The position numbers and the translations under genes are program-made. This document shows, in pieces, positions 44,758 to 56,585 of a stretch of DNA of 64,000 nucleotides. Location: contig JAKZAN010000006.1 of NCBI GenBank assembly GCA_023053545.1, positions 8,381,851 to 8,445,850 of the forward strand. Direction: 5' to 3'. The notes under the pieces are model-generated. The model worked only from the letters and a program-made list of their open reading frames with translations. It was not told the origin of the DNA and did no database searches. The number at the start of each line of letters is the position of its first letter. Positions within the stretch are counted from its first letter, which is position 1. Origin of the DNA: Lepidurus packardi. Lineage: Eukaryota; Arthropoda; Branchiopoda; Notostraca; Triopsidae.

Positions 44758-45571
44758 TACTAATTGACGCGTTTCGGGAGAAGGTTTTCCCTCATTTTCA
44801 ACCAGTACATACTGTCACCTGGCGAAGTCACCCTTTACAAAAAAAGGCGTTTCGGGAGCAAGGGACGGGAATAGAGATGAAGTATGGCATTCGGTAAACC
44901 ACGCCTATTTGTTGCTTTTGTCATTATTATTATTATGACTTTTATTTCCTCTCACAAATTTTTACGCTAATGGGATCACGCCGTAAAATCAGATCTCAAC
45001 AAGAGATAAAAAATTTTACCCAAGCACCTTTCGAAGAATGCGTTAAGTTTCCGTAAGTGATATTTTGTGCATTGATTCGGCAGACGGGTGAACAGGGAGC
45101 ATATTCAGGTTTGATCAAAATGTTTCTTTATTGTACCCAAAGCTCCGATTACCACTGGCGAAGTCTTCGTCTTGCAAATCCTATCCTGCTGATCTCGATT
45201 TCCTGGTTTTTATACTTTGATGTCTTTTCTGTATGTTTCAACATGATGTTTTTTATCGCACTTGAAAACACAGTCGTTTCGCATTTCGCGTTTGGTTCGC
45301 ATTTTAGTTCGCATTTCGGAGAAATTGTGATACAACTTGACAGAATTTGATACACTTGATCGAGTTTGATACAACTTGATAGATTTTTACTGGCCGTCTT
45401 TTAGGCTATCAGTCAAGTCCGTTTTTCTTTTCTGTATGAAAAGTTTTAGGGCTTACCGAATGCCATAATTATGGAGCAGTTGAGACTGTGAGACATAACT
45501 GCATAGCCGTCTGTCGGGAGCTACCGAGAAGCTCATAGCAAAACCCGTTTCCCGAAACGCGACAATTAGTA
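44758..45571. mobile_element. 814-bp element with terminal inverted repeats
   Basis: TACTAATTGACGCGTTTCGG at the left is matched, inverted, by CCGAAACGCGACAATTAGTA at the right (one mismatch in 22). A second inverted pair lies inside (ATGGCATTCGGTAA at 44884-44897 and its complement at 45453-45466). TA dinucleotides lie at both edges. No transposase frame; family not recognised. Confidence 0.6.
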
Positions 45572-45699
45572 GCATCTTTTCCACATATCCAAACTGTATC
45601 GTTTTTTTCCTTATTGCCGAAGTCATTTAACCAAGTATACCATACAAAAAGTTTAATCTGTAATTTAATATTCCCTATATAATGTGTGTATGATTAGTC

Positions 45700-47254
45700 A
45701 TGGGAGATCCTGTGGAAATTGCTGTCGATTTTGCCAGTCAAGCTCCACCACAAAAAAAGCCAACTTGCATTTTGGTTTTGGGTATGGCAGGATCTGGAAA
45801 AACAACTTTCGTTCAGCGCATTACTGCATATTTGCATGCGAAAAGCAAGGCCCCCTATGTTATAAATTTGGATCCAGCATGCAAAGAAGTTCCTTATCCC
45901 AGCAACATTGGTAAGAATCAAATCACCTGTAAATTTTAACAGCCGTTGGACACTGGAGTTTTCTTGTTCCCTAGATATAAGAGACACCATCAACTACAAA
46001 GAAGTCATGCAGCAATATAGGCTTGGTCCTAACGGGGCGATTGTAACATCCTTGAACCTATTTGCGACCAAAATTGACCAGGTGGTCCAGTTGCTAGAAA
46101 AAAGGGCTTCTGAAATGGAGTACGTTATTATTGATACACCAGGGCAAATCGAAGTATTCACCTGGTCAGCGTCAGGTAACTTGATATACCTTTTCTATCA
46201 TAGCAAAAAGTTACAAATTTAATATATGGATTTAGGAAGCATTATAACCGAGGCGTTAGCCGGAGTGTTTCCAACAGTAGTGGTCTACATAGGTATATAT
46301 ATATACATTTACACTACTTTTGCTTTGCTAGAAAATATAATCCAAACTTGATTTATTTAGCTGATGCGGTTCGCTCAGTGAGCCCCATTACTTTCATGTC
46401 AAATATGTTGTACGCCTGCTCGATCCTCTACAAAACCAAATTACCCTTCATCGTCGCCATGAACAAAGTAGGTTATCCATCGTGTGTGTTTGAAAGTGTT
46501 GCCAAGTAATTCCGGGAAAATGTAGGTGGATGTAGTAGACGGGGGTTATGCGATTACCTGGATGAGGGACTGGGAAGCCTTTCACGAAGCCCTGGAATCA
46601 GAGCCAAGCTACCACGCGAATTTAGCCCGATCTTTATCAATGGCATTGGACGAATTTTACTCCCATTTAAGGGCAGTTGGAGTATCTGCAGCTACAGGTC
46701 AAGGCATACCGGAGTTCTTTAAAACTGTGGACGATGCCGCGGTGGAATATGAAACGTAAGTTGAAATCATAACCATCTTTTACTCAATTTGTGTGTTAAT
46801 CCATAGCGACTATGGAGCCGAGTATGAAAGACTTAAACAAGCAAACAAAGAAGCAGATAGGCAGGAACAAGAAAAGCTTACCCAAAGTTTGCACCGCGAC
46901 TTAGCATTCAACCAAGACGAATCTCAGCATCGAATAGACAAGGATGAAATTCCCTTAATTAGCACCTTGCCACGTATTCCTCCAGATCATGAAATGCTGC
47001 TAAGACTACCCAGGGATGACGACAGTGGCAGCGATGAAGAAGAGAGGGGACCGCCAGCATTAGAAGGTTTAAAAAAATCAGTTCATTTTCAACCTTTTCA
47101 AAGCTTTTATCCCTAACTTTGAATAGAAGAAGAGCTTGAAGAGAAGAAAGACGTGTTATTTATGCATTCTGTAACAACACAAAGAGCCAAACAAGTGGCT
47201 AAAGCCAAAGCAGCTGAAGCTGACAAGCAGTCAGTAATGGATTTTAGCAGATAA
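45700..47254 (+). CDS. GPN1: GPN-loop GTPase 1 (RNA polymerase II assembly factor)
   Basis: Exons 45700-45910, 45975-46175, 46236-46292, 46361-46467, 46526-46755, 46807-47066 and 47127-47254 total 1,194 nt, 397 residues. The P-loop [13 protein letters not shown], the GPN insertion ([14 protein letters not shown]), [15 protein letters not shown] and NKVDVVD give a complete family G-domain. The acidic, Lys-rich C-terminal extension ends SVMDFSR. GPN1 works with GPN3 in assembly and nuclear import of RNA polymerase II. It converges on SUV39H with stops 190 bp apart. Length agrees with animal GPN1 (~375-400). Confidence 0.95.
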
Positions 47255-47443
47255 CATAGAATACAAGAACAATTTTCGTCTTCATCAGCAGGAATTTGTA
47301 CTTTCTTTAATTGTATTTCTTGGCATCAAACATTCGAGAATTGTGGAGAAATTGCAAAATAAAACGAACGGGACGTTTGGTATGTTCTATACGTCAAATT
47401 TAAGGCATGAACGTTATTTTGTTGGGATGTTGAAAGTATCGCC

Positions 47444-49373
47444 TTATGAAAATAAAAATTTTCTACAGTTAGAACTCCCACATTTGCATTCCATTTTGTC
47501 TGATGCATCTGGGTTCTTTCGACCAACTTTTCCACCCATAGTCAAGACTGCTGGCACCCCATTACTAGCCTCCTTGTCTTCAACTAATTCGCTAGTACTG
47601 CCTCCGTTCTTCATTTGTCCATTCGTTTTCGACGCTTCAGACATGTAATCAAACGTAATCTCCTCGCCACGTTTAATGTCCCGTTTGGCAAACAGAGCAA
47701 GTTTCGGCATGTTTGGGTCCAGGCAGTTCACCCATACCCCAAACACGGCCAAGTTGGGGTCACAGGAATGGTTAATGAAATGGGCCGCATTGCCATAGAA
47801 AGCAGCGTCAACCGTGTACGGACAAGAATCAGAATCGTTGTAATCCAAGTCAAATAAGTACGTACGACCCTCGGCGTCTACAGTTAAAAAAAAAGAAAAA
47901 ATTAACACAGACGCATGCTAGTAAACAAAAACTACCGTATTTCTCCCCTCGCCTTTCAGCTTCTTCAGAAGTTATAATTTCTCCTACATATTCCGTAACA
48001 AATGAGTCCTTCTTAATATTTTCCAGAGTTTTAATTCCCCAGCCTGTTCCATTCGCTGCTCGAAATATGCATAATTTGTACTGCAAATAGAAAGCAAGAT
48101 AGTTAATACGGCTGTACATTTTCTGTTTAAAGAAAAATAACCTTGCTGCCTTTCTGTACAACGCGATTAATGCATTCCGGCCCGCACTTGCAACGATTGT
48201 TGCATTCGTAAATAGGAACACCTAATGGTACTTTTAATCTACCCCTTACATTATACGCAGGCATGCTTCCAGACATGTGACCACAGCAGTGCTTGTTACC
48301 GTTACAATCCTTACACTCGCAACCTACGATGGGGTCCTCGGGAATAATCACACCCTCTCCAGCCTACATAATAAGGGAATATACTGATTGGCAACTAATC
48401 TAAAAATAATATATATATATAAAAAAAATACTTTGCAAGTTTCAGAATAAACAAAGCCTGTTGGGGGATCTTCCAAGTCTACATAATTCTCCACTTTTAG
48501 TGCCGGTCGATACTTAACCGCTACTGAGTTTATTGCTGCTTCCCATTGTTTCAAGCGTTCTTGTTGTTCTTTCCTTCGTTTGTCGATCTCACGTAACAGA
48601 AGCTGGTTACAGATCTGTTTTTCCAGCTCCTGACACTTTATATGAGCTTCAAAGGCATTTTTGATGAGGTGTTCTAGATCTGATCGAGATAATACGCCGG
48701 AAAGAAGATTATCCAAGTCTCCAAAATTGCGCGAGACTAAGGATTCAACATTTTCTTCTTTAGGCTTGTAAACTTTTAACAGACTTTCTAGGTAACGACG
48801 CATATCAGGAGCTTGGATGGTGATTCCAGAAATCGCAGCACTAAAATCAACTCATAGATTAGTTATCGGCAGGGTAGATTGGCTAAGATAGTTACGTTTT
48901 CTCGGAAAAAGTCTTGAGAAGATCAGGACAATAAAGGTCTTCTTTAAGAACCCAGGAATTAAACTCTTCACCCCAACCCTTCCATTTGACAAGATAGCTT
49001 TCGCCGCCCTGCACAGAAAGTCTTAGAAACGTGAATTTAATGCGGGAACTGAAAATACCTTAATGGGATTATAGTCAAGTATTTCTTCAACCTCATACTC
49101 GTCTTCTGTTACATTCACTACAGCAGTAGCATTCCCATGGCTATAAGGAGCCAAAGCTTGAAGAACAGCTGTAGGTTGAACTGGTGGAAGGTCTACGGGT
49201 GCTACTACGTCATGACACCGCTTAGTTTTCTTGCCTCGTTTTCGCTTCGGTGTCAACTTCGATCGGGCTCTCTTCTTGTTTGATCCTCTAGATGCTAGGC
49301 TAACGTTTAACGAAGGTTTCGCATTTCTTTTACTTGACGTCACAGCCACCATGTTTAAATCACATTCAGCCAT
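47444..49373 (-). CDS. SUV39H1: SUV39H-type histone H3K9 methyltransferase (Su(var)3-9)
   Basis: Exons 49373-49059, 49008-48896, 48840-48432, 48363-48142, 48080-47936 and 47877-47444 total 1,638 nt, 545 residues. The basic N-terminus ([20 protein letters not shown]) leads to a chromodomain ([13 protein letters not shown]...[10 protein letters not shown]) and a coiled linker (residues ~190-270). The Cys-rich pre-SET follows ([24 protein letters not shown]), then SET ([27 protein letters not shown]) and post-SET ([13 protein letters not shown]). All zinc and SAM-site motifs are present. It deposits H3K9me3 and organises heterochromatin. There is a ~45-residue insertion between SET and post-SET ([16 protein letters not shown]...). 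No eIF2-gamma sequence is fused upstream. Confidence 0.95.
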
Positions 49374-50339
49374 ACTCTTGATCCGAACAAAGACGTAAAC
49401 TGAACAGATATAATTTATTAGCCCTTTCTTTAAAAAATTGATATGCAAAACGTACCTCTCAATAATGCGCAAGTAGTACAAAATTACTGAAGTAAATTGG
49501 TTAGTTATCAGCAATGTTGTTTTCGCCTCGACGACTTTTGGGTTTCTTTCGTAAAACAAGTTTCTCGTATTTTATGCTTAAATATTTCGAAGCGAACTTA
49601 ATGCATTTTATTTACATCAGATATCAGATCAAAAACTTCACTTTCACTGCAACCGATTTAAGATGCTAGTCATGCGGAAATGCGACAAAACAACTAACTT
49701 GCCGTCTTCGCGCCACGTTATGCTTTACTGGAACTGAAACCGTAATGCCGTTGGATTCCAATCCGGCTATACCAAAATGCGAAACTCGATTTGTTAAACG
49801 CGAAACGGGCTGCGAAACAGTTCTCTCTTGGATATCTAAACACTACTTTCAGCTGTCCCAAATTATTTTTTACAAGTAACGAATGTATTTAACTTTTAAA
49901 TTTTTAATATAATTTAGTATATTGAGCTAAATTCAAATTACGTGTACTGTAAGATTAGTTACTTAGGTAACGTTCAGGTTAGTGTTATACTAGTTAGAAA
50001 AATATTTATTCAAATTTGACGATTCAGCGTTTTCTTTCCCTCTGGGTTGATTTCGATTTTACAACCTTTGTTTTCGACCACGTTTCGCGGGATTTCCTTT
50101 GACCACGTAACAGGATCATTTTTGCGTTTTCCCATTGCCCTTCTTTTCCACATCCTTGGCTTTCCGAATCTGTCCGCGGTTCCTCATCTTTTCTGAAACC
50201 GAACAACTATAGTAGTAAACACGTAAATATAGGCGGGAAACCTGGCTGCAAACTAGCAATTGCACTTTTACTCTTTTTCTAAGAAAGACAGAAACATTCT
50301 TACCAGGGTTTCTTGAATTAAATCCGTAAAAACGTTGAA
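49374..50339. other. Divergent region SUV39H / CENP-K
   Basis: About 1 kb. Upstream exons of SUV39H, if any, are untranslated. A 180-bp minus-strand stretch (50206-50024) is open in more than one frame and very basic (for example MGKRKNDPVTWSKEIPRN). It has an acceptor-like TTTCAG to its right, but I cannot assign it to a gene. Confidence 0.45.
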
Positions 50340-51316
50340 ATGACTTCTGCTTCGCAAAACGGCGAAACGTCGGAGATTAGCGCACTATTAGACAAAGCAA
50401 TCCTAGACAGATTAAACAGGCTGAGAATTATTAAGCAAAACGCCGAAACGGAAGGGAAAACTACTGTACAAGCTTTAAATCCATTGGCCGCTTCGTCGTT
50501 AGGTGCAGTATTGGCAAGCGATATTTCCGTGCTGAAAGCTCGCATTGAACATCAGGAACAACATACACACCCGTGTAAGTTCCAGTTAGCTTTGGAGTAT
50601 TTTTATAACACTTTTTATAACACTTCACTTTCTTGCAGTTCTTCCTCCATTTCAAGCCCTACGAAAGACCGTAACTGACAGTTTTCACAAAGAACAGAAG
50701 GTTGTTTTTATAAATATGGTTGACGTCACCTATAAAGAATGTAAAGAACTGGAAAACGACTACCACAATCTTCGCAGTATTAAAGAGGAACGCATAGCAC
50801 ATCTGAATAAATTAAGAGAAAAGTTAGAAGCCCAAAAAAGGAAAAGGAAGGTAATATTGGAAGAGAAACGCACTGAGCTGGAAACAGAGGCAGAAATTTC
50901 CCAACAATTACTTCTGAAACTCAAGGGCAATATGGTATATACGTAGCTCATAAAAGTTTTCAACATGCCTAATTCAGCTGAGTTCTTCATAGGCGAACAT
51001 TTTGGAAGAAACTTCAGTTCCCGATGGCTACTTGGGCTTTGATAGTATTCTCAGCGTAAGTTATTTATAAAACACATTAAAGTTACAGGCGGGTCTTATT
51101 GTTTCCAAATCGTTTTAGGCTCTCTCGAGTGCTTTAGTGAGCGGCAAGGACGGTAGTTACATTGATATTACTTCCGACATGTGGGTGCCTTGTCTAGAAT
51201 TCTTATATACATATAATGTCATTATCCGTCATCCTCGAGATTCTCAGAAAATTCGCCTTGTTGATTTTTCGGATGGCATGGTGCGGACAAAGAATCCCGC
51301 GCAACCCAGCATGTAA
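50340..51316 (+). CDS. CENPK: CENP-K, inner-kinetochore (CCAN) subunit
   Basis: Exons 50340-50574, 50639-50934, 50993-51055 and 51119-51316 total 792 nt, 263 residues, against ~269 in human CENP-K. The middle is a long charged coiled coil (ECKELENDYHNLRSIKEER and HLNKLREKLEAQKRKRK). The diagnostic C-terminus is YIDITSDMWVPCLEFLYTYN followed by VIIRHPRDSQKIRLVDF, corresponding to the WPPYIELLLRYG...RHPEDPxxIRLEAF ending of vertebrate CENP-K. The protein acts in the HIKM group that links CENP-A chromatin to the outer kinetochore. Assignment rests on the C-terminal motif plus length and coiled-coil layout. Confidence 0.8.
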
Positions 51317-51512
51317 ATTTGGCGCGGTTTGTGAACAATGCATAATACAGGACGCCATCAAGCGGCTTCGTTTTGAATGTTTTGACGTTATCCTTGACAG
51401 GCACGTTCGTACACGATTTAAGGAAGAGTTATCTCTTGAATGGGTCAACATACAATTTAGGTACAAAACGAGCAATGTGAAATAATTACGGTCTAAGTAA
51501 AAACTTGGTGGA

Positions 51513-53812
51513 ATGGACGACGATAACGTATCCGTTTGCAGCCTCTTTGTGGAGCCGCCACCAAAGCAATATCGCAGTTTCATTCTGGTAAAATTTTTCA
51601 TGTCTTCTATGCTCTAAAGCTTGCACGCCTTTGTCAAAATGCTTTATTTCTTAGCGCAAAAGAAAACAAAGGGACGAAGATGGATCCAGCGTTAAATCCT
51701 TGTATATTGGAAATGATAATGAGCCTGAGCCTAACCTCAAACGCAAAAAGGGTTTGTCGAGAGTCGCGTCATTTGCCAACATGCTTTCCACGCCCATAAA
51801 GACTTTCAAGAAGTCAGGAAACGCGCTTCAGCGCTCTATAAGCGGCGTGTGGAGGTCGCCGTCTATTAACTTTCATGACAACAACAGTTTTGCTCAGCCA
51901 AGCCATTCTTACGGCAATGATTCGCACTCCATTTCCCCTACTCCTTCCATGGACTCCCCGCCGCCAACAAAGCGATCCAGCGTCATTTCTTTACGACGTA
52001 TTTCGGCTTCCACTGCTAATCTAACACCCTACAGACCTCCTGCTCCTACTCCAACTCGGCAAAGGCAAGTACGTCTATGGAGCGACACGTTTGGCAGAAA
52101 GATAGTTAACCAGCTTAACCCTGCCGAGATTAAACGTCAAGAAGTAAGCATATGCACTGTGTATTATTTCCCCATTTGTAACCTGAGAACCGTTTAGGCT
52201 ATATTTGAACTCTGGCAAGGGGAAGTTGACTTGGTAGAAGACTTAACGCTTGTTCAACATACATACCAGAGCCCTTTGGTTCAACTGGGTATTTTGAGCT
52301 CTGCAGAGTCACAAACTATGTTTGGTGACCTAGTATACTTGCAGCCTTTACATCAAGCTTTGGCAGTGAGTTTGGAAAGCCAAAGAGATCAATCTGGTAT
52401 TATTAGCTCAATTGGACAAGTCGTTCTTGACTGGGTAAAAAGCACGATATTTAAAAACTTATTGAGACATACGAGGTTATTTATTAATTCAGATACCCTG
52501 TCTTGATGCCTATATTACATATTGCTATAATCAAGTGAACGCTAAAACCTTGTTTGAGGAGCGAAGGTCCGCCAATCCTAGATTTGGAGACTTTCTTGAG
52601 AGGTGCTTGGAATCCCCTTTTTCTAGACGGTTAGATCTCTGGAGTTTTCTCGGTATTTTATTATATTCTTCTTGGAAGTAAGGGCTTCAATGACTTTTCT
52701 GTTTTGTACGTAGACGTTCCACGCTCTCGTCTGGTTAAATACCCGCTGTTGCTGCGTTCCATTTTGAAAGCTACCCCTGAAAGCCATTTAGATTCCCAAC
52801 TGATTCCCCAAGCCTTGGACCAATTTGCACAACTGCTAACACGAGTTGATATAGCTGCGGGTAAGGCGAGGTGCAAGAAAGCGTTGGCTTCCATTCGTTA
52901 CGAGAAGGACTCTACAAACGGTCATCTTGTAGAAGCAACCAACCTGCTATGCGAAGGTGTCCTGAAAACCGCACAAGGAATAGTAAGATCAGCATACAAA
53001 CCCTTATTAGGTCGAACTAATTATTTTGATATAGAAATTGCAGTGTTTTCTGTTTGATACTTGTTTGGTTTTATGCCGACCTTCTCCTAAGACTGAGTTA
53101 CGATCTAGTTTCGCTTTGTATAAACCACCATTGCCTTTGCGTAACCTCGTGGTGGTAGATTTAGGTGAGAAGGAAGCCAAGACTAACGGTTTGCTTTCTA
53201 CGCCTTCAGGTATGGAACGCTGAACGTTTCGTCTCGTAAATCAAGCCTTAACTGTTCATTTTTATAGCTAAGTTCTTGTTTCGTTTGGATACGGAAAATC
53301 AGTCGTACGTTCTGGCAACGGCGAATGAACACAATAAGAAGCAGTGGCTAAATGGTTTGGAGAAGGCTATTAAAGAGGCAACAGTAGTACTTCCTGAACC
53401 AGATGTGGAAATGACGGACGGGAAAGTTGTCAAAGAACCCAAGATTAAGGCTTCGCTAGTGCCCAGAAGTGGGCGTAAGATTGGTTCTAGAAGGCGAGTT
53501 GGCTGTGTAATAAGCAAGAGCAAGTTGCAAGTATTGAGTACACCTAATTTGCGCCAAGTGACTTCACCTATGAACAAAGCGAAAAGTCGGCGAGCGCGGA
53601 AGATATCCATTGAAAACTCTTTATCGATCGATAGCTCACTGCTCAACTCTACAACGTCAGTTATGGACAGAGGGGCTTTGATTGAGGAGATCTCGAATGG
53701 GCGTATTCTACGTTCCATGGCCAGTTCCAATGGCATAAATCAACGACGTATTATCACGCGATCTTGGGCCAATGTACATCAAGTTAGTCCGACATCCATG
53801 AAAGTTAATTAA
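51513..53812 (+). CDS. Rho guanine nucleotide exchange factor, NET1/ARHGEF3 family
   Basis: Exons 51513-51587, 51655-52143, 52198-52434, 52493-52652, 52714-52982, 53035-53209 and 53268-53812 total 1,950 nt, 649 residues. The N-terminal basic segment (KKGLSRVASFANMLSTPIKT, then ALQRSISGVW) is typical of NET1/XPLN and likely gives nuclear localisation. The DH domain runs from LWSDTFGR through RQEAIFELWQGEVDLVEDL to the CR3 helix PRSRLVKYPLLLRSIL. The PH domain has KLQCFLFDTCLVLCR and ends at KKQWLNGLEKAI. The C-terminal ~150 residues are basic and unstructured, with no obvious PDZ ligand. These proteins activate RhoA/B. AATAAA is at about 54013. Confidence 0.93.
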
Positions 53813-54082
53813 AAGAGTGAAAAAAATCCGTAAAAACTATTTTTTTTTGTTTTGTCTTGATTTTTCGAACAGCGTCAAATGAAAGTACCACCTTTATGTG
53901 CTCCTGTTCTCCTATCTTTTGGACGTAGATTACCCTTGGTTTGCTTTACTCTTGTGTCGTTTTTAGAAAAAATTTACTTTCAATGTGTGGGACGTTTTGT
54001 ACTTTTGAAAGAATAAATCTGGAAGCTACCGACTCGACGTGAGATATTTTATTTTCGTGTAAAAATAAACAATTACGTCATC

Positions 54083-56585
54083 ATGTCGTTAAACAGCGTC
54101 AAAGCTGCTGGTCACGCGACAAGGGAAAACATTGCATTTTGATATGCGCCCGCATAGAGGACGATCGGTTAACTTGTGTTATCGCATGTTGTCCAGGAAA
54201 CAAAGCGGTCCATAGAACGTCCAAGATCACAGCTCTTAAAGTAACATATTTTACTATTTCATTACATTTTTATGGTGATTATGCACGTTTATACATGCTT
54301 ATAATTAGTGTCTTCGTGATAAGTAATTCATTTATTCTTACAGTGGGTCCGAAAAAAAAGGGGAAATCGGTCGTTCACTCAGTCATAGCGGGGCCTTGGG
54401 ATAAATTCACTGTTGCTCAACTCAAGCAAGAATGTACCAACCGTGGCTTGCCAACAACTGGGAAGAAACAAGAACTAATGGATAGACTTGCCATAGAGTA
54501 AGGTGATATTTGTAAGTTTATTAGTAAGGGTATACGTGAGTACAAATTTAGTGATGAGGAAGGGAATGGGCCACCCGCTAAAGTTGCCAAGCAGAAAGAC
54601 GAATTTATGCAAGCTATCGAGAAACTGAAAAGCGAAGCTTCAAGCAGCACGCAAAAGAAGTTTAAAAAGGATTCTCAATGTAGTTTTGGTGGAAACGTGA
54701 GATTTTTTTTACTCCTATAGTGAAATTTGTTTGTTCAAGGGAGCCTTTAGCTCATATTGTAAATTATAGGTACATGAAGATTATGCGTTTATGCTAAACC
54801 AGACCAATGTTGGAGGAAACAATAATAAGTTTTACGTCGGTCAGCTTCTGAGCGATGGTGTGACCTATACCACTTTCTTTCGCTGGGGCCGCGTAGTATG
54901 TAAATTTCTGATTATAAAAAATCATAATCCGATGTATTCCTAAGGGAGAACCAGGCACGAGCCAGATATTTTACCATTCAACCTTAGATGTCGCCAAGAA
55001 GGACTTCGATAAAAAGTTTCATGATAAGACCAAGAATAAATGGGAAAACCGGGAAAACTTCCAGGCGTTCTCTGGAAAATACACACTGCTCTCCATGGAA
55101 GGTAACGTCTATTGAATTTTTCTAAGACTTTATTGACTTAAAAAATTGAAAACTTTCTTACAGGGGAAGAGAATGAGGTAGAAAAGGAAGGAAAAGATTG
55201 TTTGGGGGAATCAACGTCAAAATCAGAATCAAAGAGCTTGTTACTTTCCACCTTGGATCGTGTTACTCAAGATTTGGTGAATCTGATATTCAGCAATGAC
55301 ATGTTTCAGGAGTCAATGGAGCATATGAACCTAGGTACGCAAACTCAGTTATCTTATAAATGTTTCAGTAATTTGGAATTGTTTTAGACCTTAAACGAAT
55401 GCCGTTGGGAATGCTCAGCAAAATTCAGATAGCTAAAGGAATGGAAACATTGCTTGCGCTAGAGGAAGCTTTAAAGTCCAAGAAGGTTGCGAAACTGTTT
55501 TAACGAAAAAAACAAACTTCAAAGAATAAAGATTTCTGTATTAGGGCTTAAGAAATTCTGATAACATTACTACCCTGACTTCCGAGTTCTACACAATGAT
55601 TCCACATGCGTTTGGTCGAGGGCGACCGCCTTTGCTCGATACGCAAGAAATGCTTGAAGCCAAGAAGCAAATGCTCATTGAACTTAGTGACATCGAGCTC
55701 GCTCAAGACATGCAAAATAAAGCTGATAAGGTTCGCATACCCTTTTTCCTTGATTTCTAAGTGCTGTTTGCGTTTCTAGGCTTCGAGCTCGTCGCATCCA
55801 ATCGATATAAAGTACAACCTGCTCAACTGTCAACTGAAACTTCTGGAACCCGATTCCGAGGCTTTCGCAGTTATTTCGCAGTACATCAAAGCAACGGGGA
55901 GTGGCAGACTCAAGCTGAACCATGTATGGGAATTAGAGCGCTCGAAAGAAGCTTTACGCTTTTCGCCGTTTAACGAAGTTCAACCACATAAGCTTTTGTG
56001 GCATGGGACCAGTGTTGCTGTTGTAGCGGCTATTTTGCAAGCCGGATTACGAATAATGCCCCATTCTGGCGGCCGCGTGGGAAGCGGCATCTATTTTGCG
56101 TCAGAACAAAACAAAAGCGAATGCTATGGTAGGGTTTATTCGATTCTAGCTAGATTTCTGGGCAAACTGAACAACCTGTTTCTTTGCTATATGGGAAGTT
56201 CGAAGCGCCAAGTTCAAAAACAAGAATTATACGTTGATGTTCCTGGCCCAGGTCGCTTTAGGAAAACAAATGTTTATTACGGAAGATGATCACACCCTCA
56301 AAAAGGCACCCAACGGATTTAACTCCGTGGTTGCTAGAGGTGAGCGTGAGCCAGGTAACGAAACTTGTCGCTAAGGTGACGTTGGGGGAATATTGACGAG
56401 TTATTGCACTTTCAGATCCGGCTAAAGACGCTACTTTATTGATCAATGATATTCATGTAACAGTTCCTCAAGGAAAGCCTAAGGTTATGCCAGAGTACAA
56501 AGGCAGTTATTTTGATAAAAGTGAGTACCTAGTGTACCAAGAATCACAGGTACGGCTACGTTACTTATTGCAATTTACCACGTAA
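54083..56585 (+). CDS. PARP3: Poly/mono-ADP-ribosyltransferase PARP3 with N-terminal SAP domain
   Basis: The protein start is uncertain: ATG 54083 opens MSLNSVKAA but joining it to the next exon (from 54344) needs a weak donor. A SAP motif follows (FTVAQLKQECTNRGLPTTGKK). The WGR domain has YAFMLNQTNVGGNNNKFYVG and RWGRV. The regulatory helical domain is next (LDLKRMPLGMLSKIQIAKG), and the ART domain has LLWHGTS, GRVGSGIYFAS, MFLAQVALG and SEYLVYQESQVRLRYLL. The His-Tyr-Glu catalytic triad is present. Similarity is to PARP3, not PARP2, across the whole length. PARP3 senses DNA breaks in the nucleus. The exon joint at 54498-54524 requires a 27-nt intron. Confidence 0.88.

Larger units (their letters stand above)
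43222..45699. other. Spacer with mobile-element remains between gene 6 and GPN1
   Basis: Contains the gene 6 promoter, a LINE tail (about 44001-44388), short tandem repeats (44389-44460) and an 814-bp inverted-repeat element (44758-45571). No host gene is seen. Confidence 0.6.

Noticed and set aside
53299-53736. Minus-strand frame of 145 codons
   Set aside because: It is antisense to the last RhoGEF exon; no start or splice context.
54083-56585. PARP2 identity
   Set aside because: WGR, helical and catalytic segments and the C-terminal ending match PARP3 better than PARP2, despite the SAP domain.
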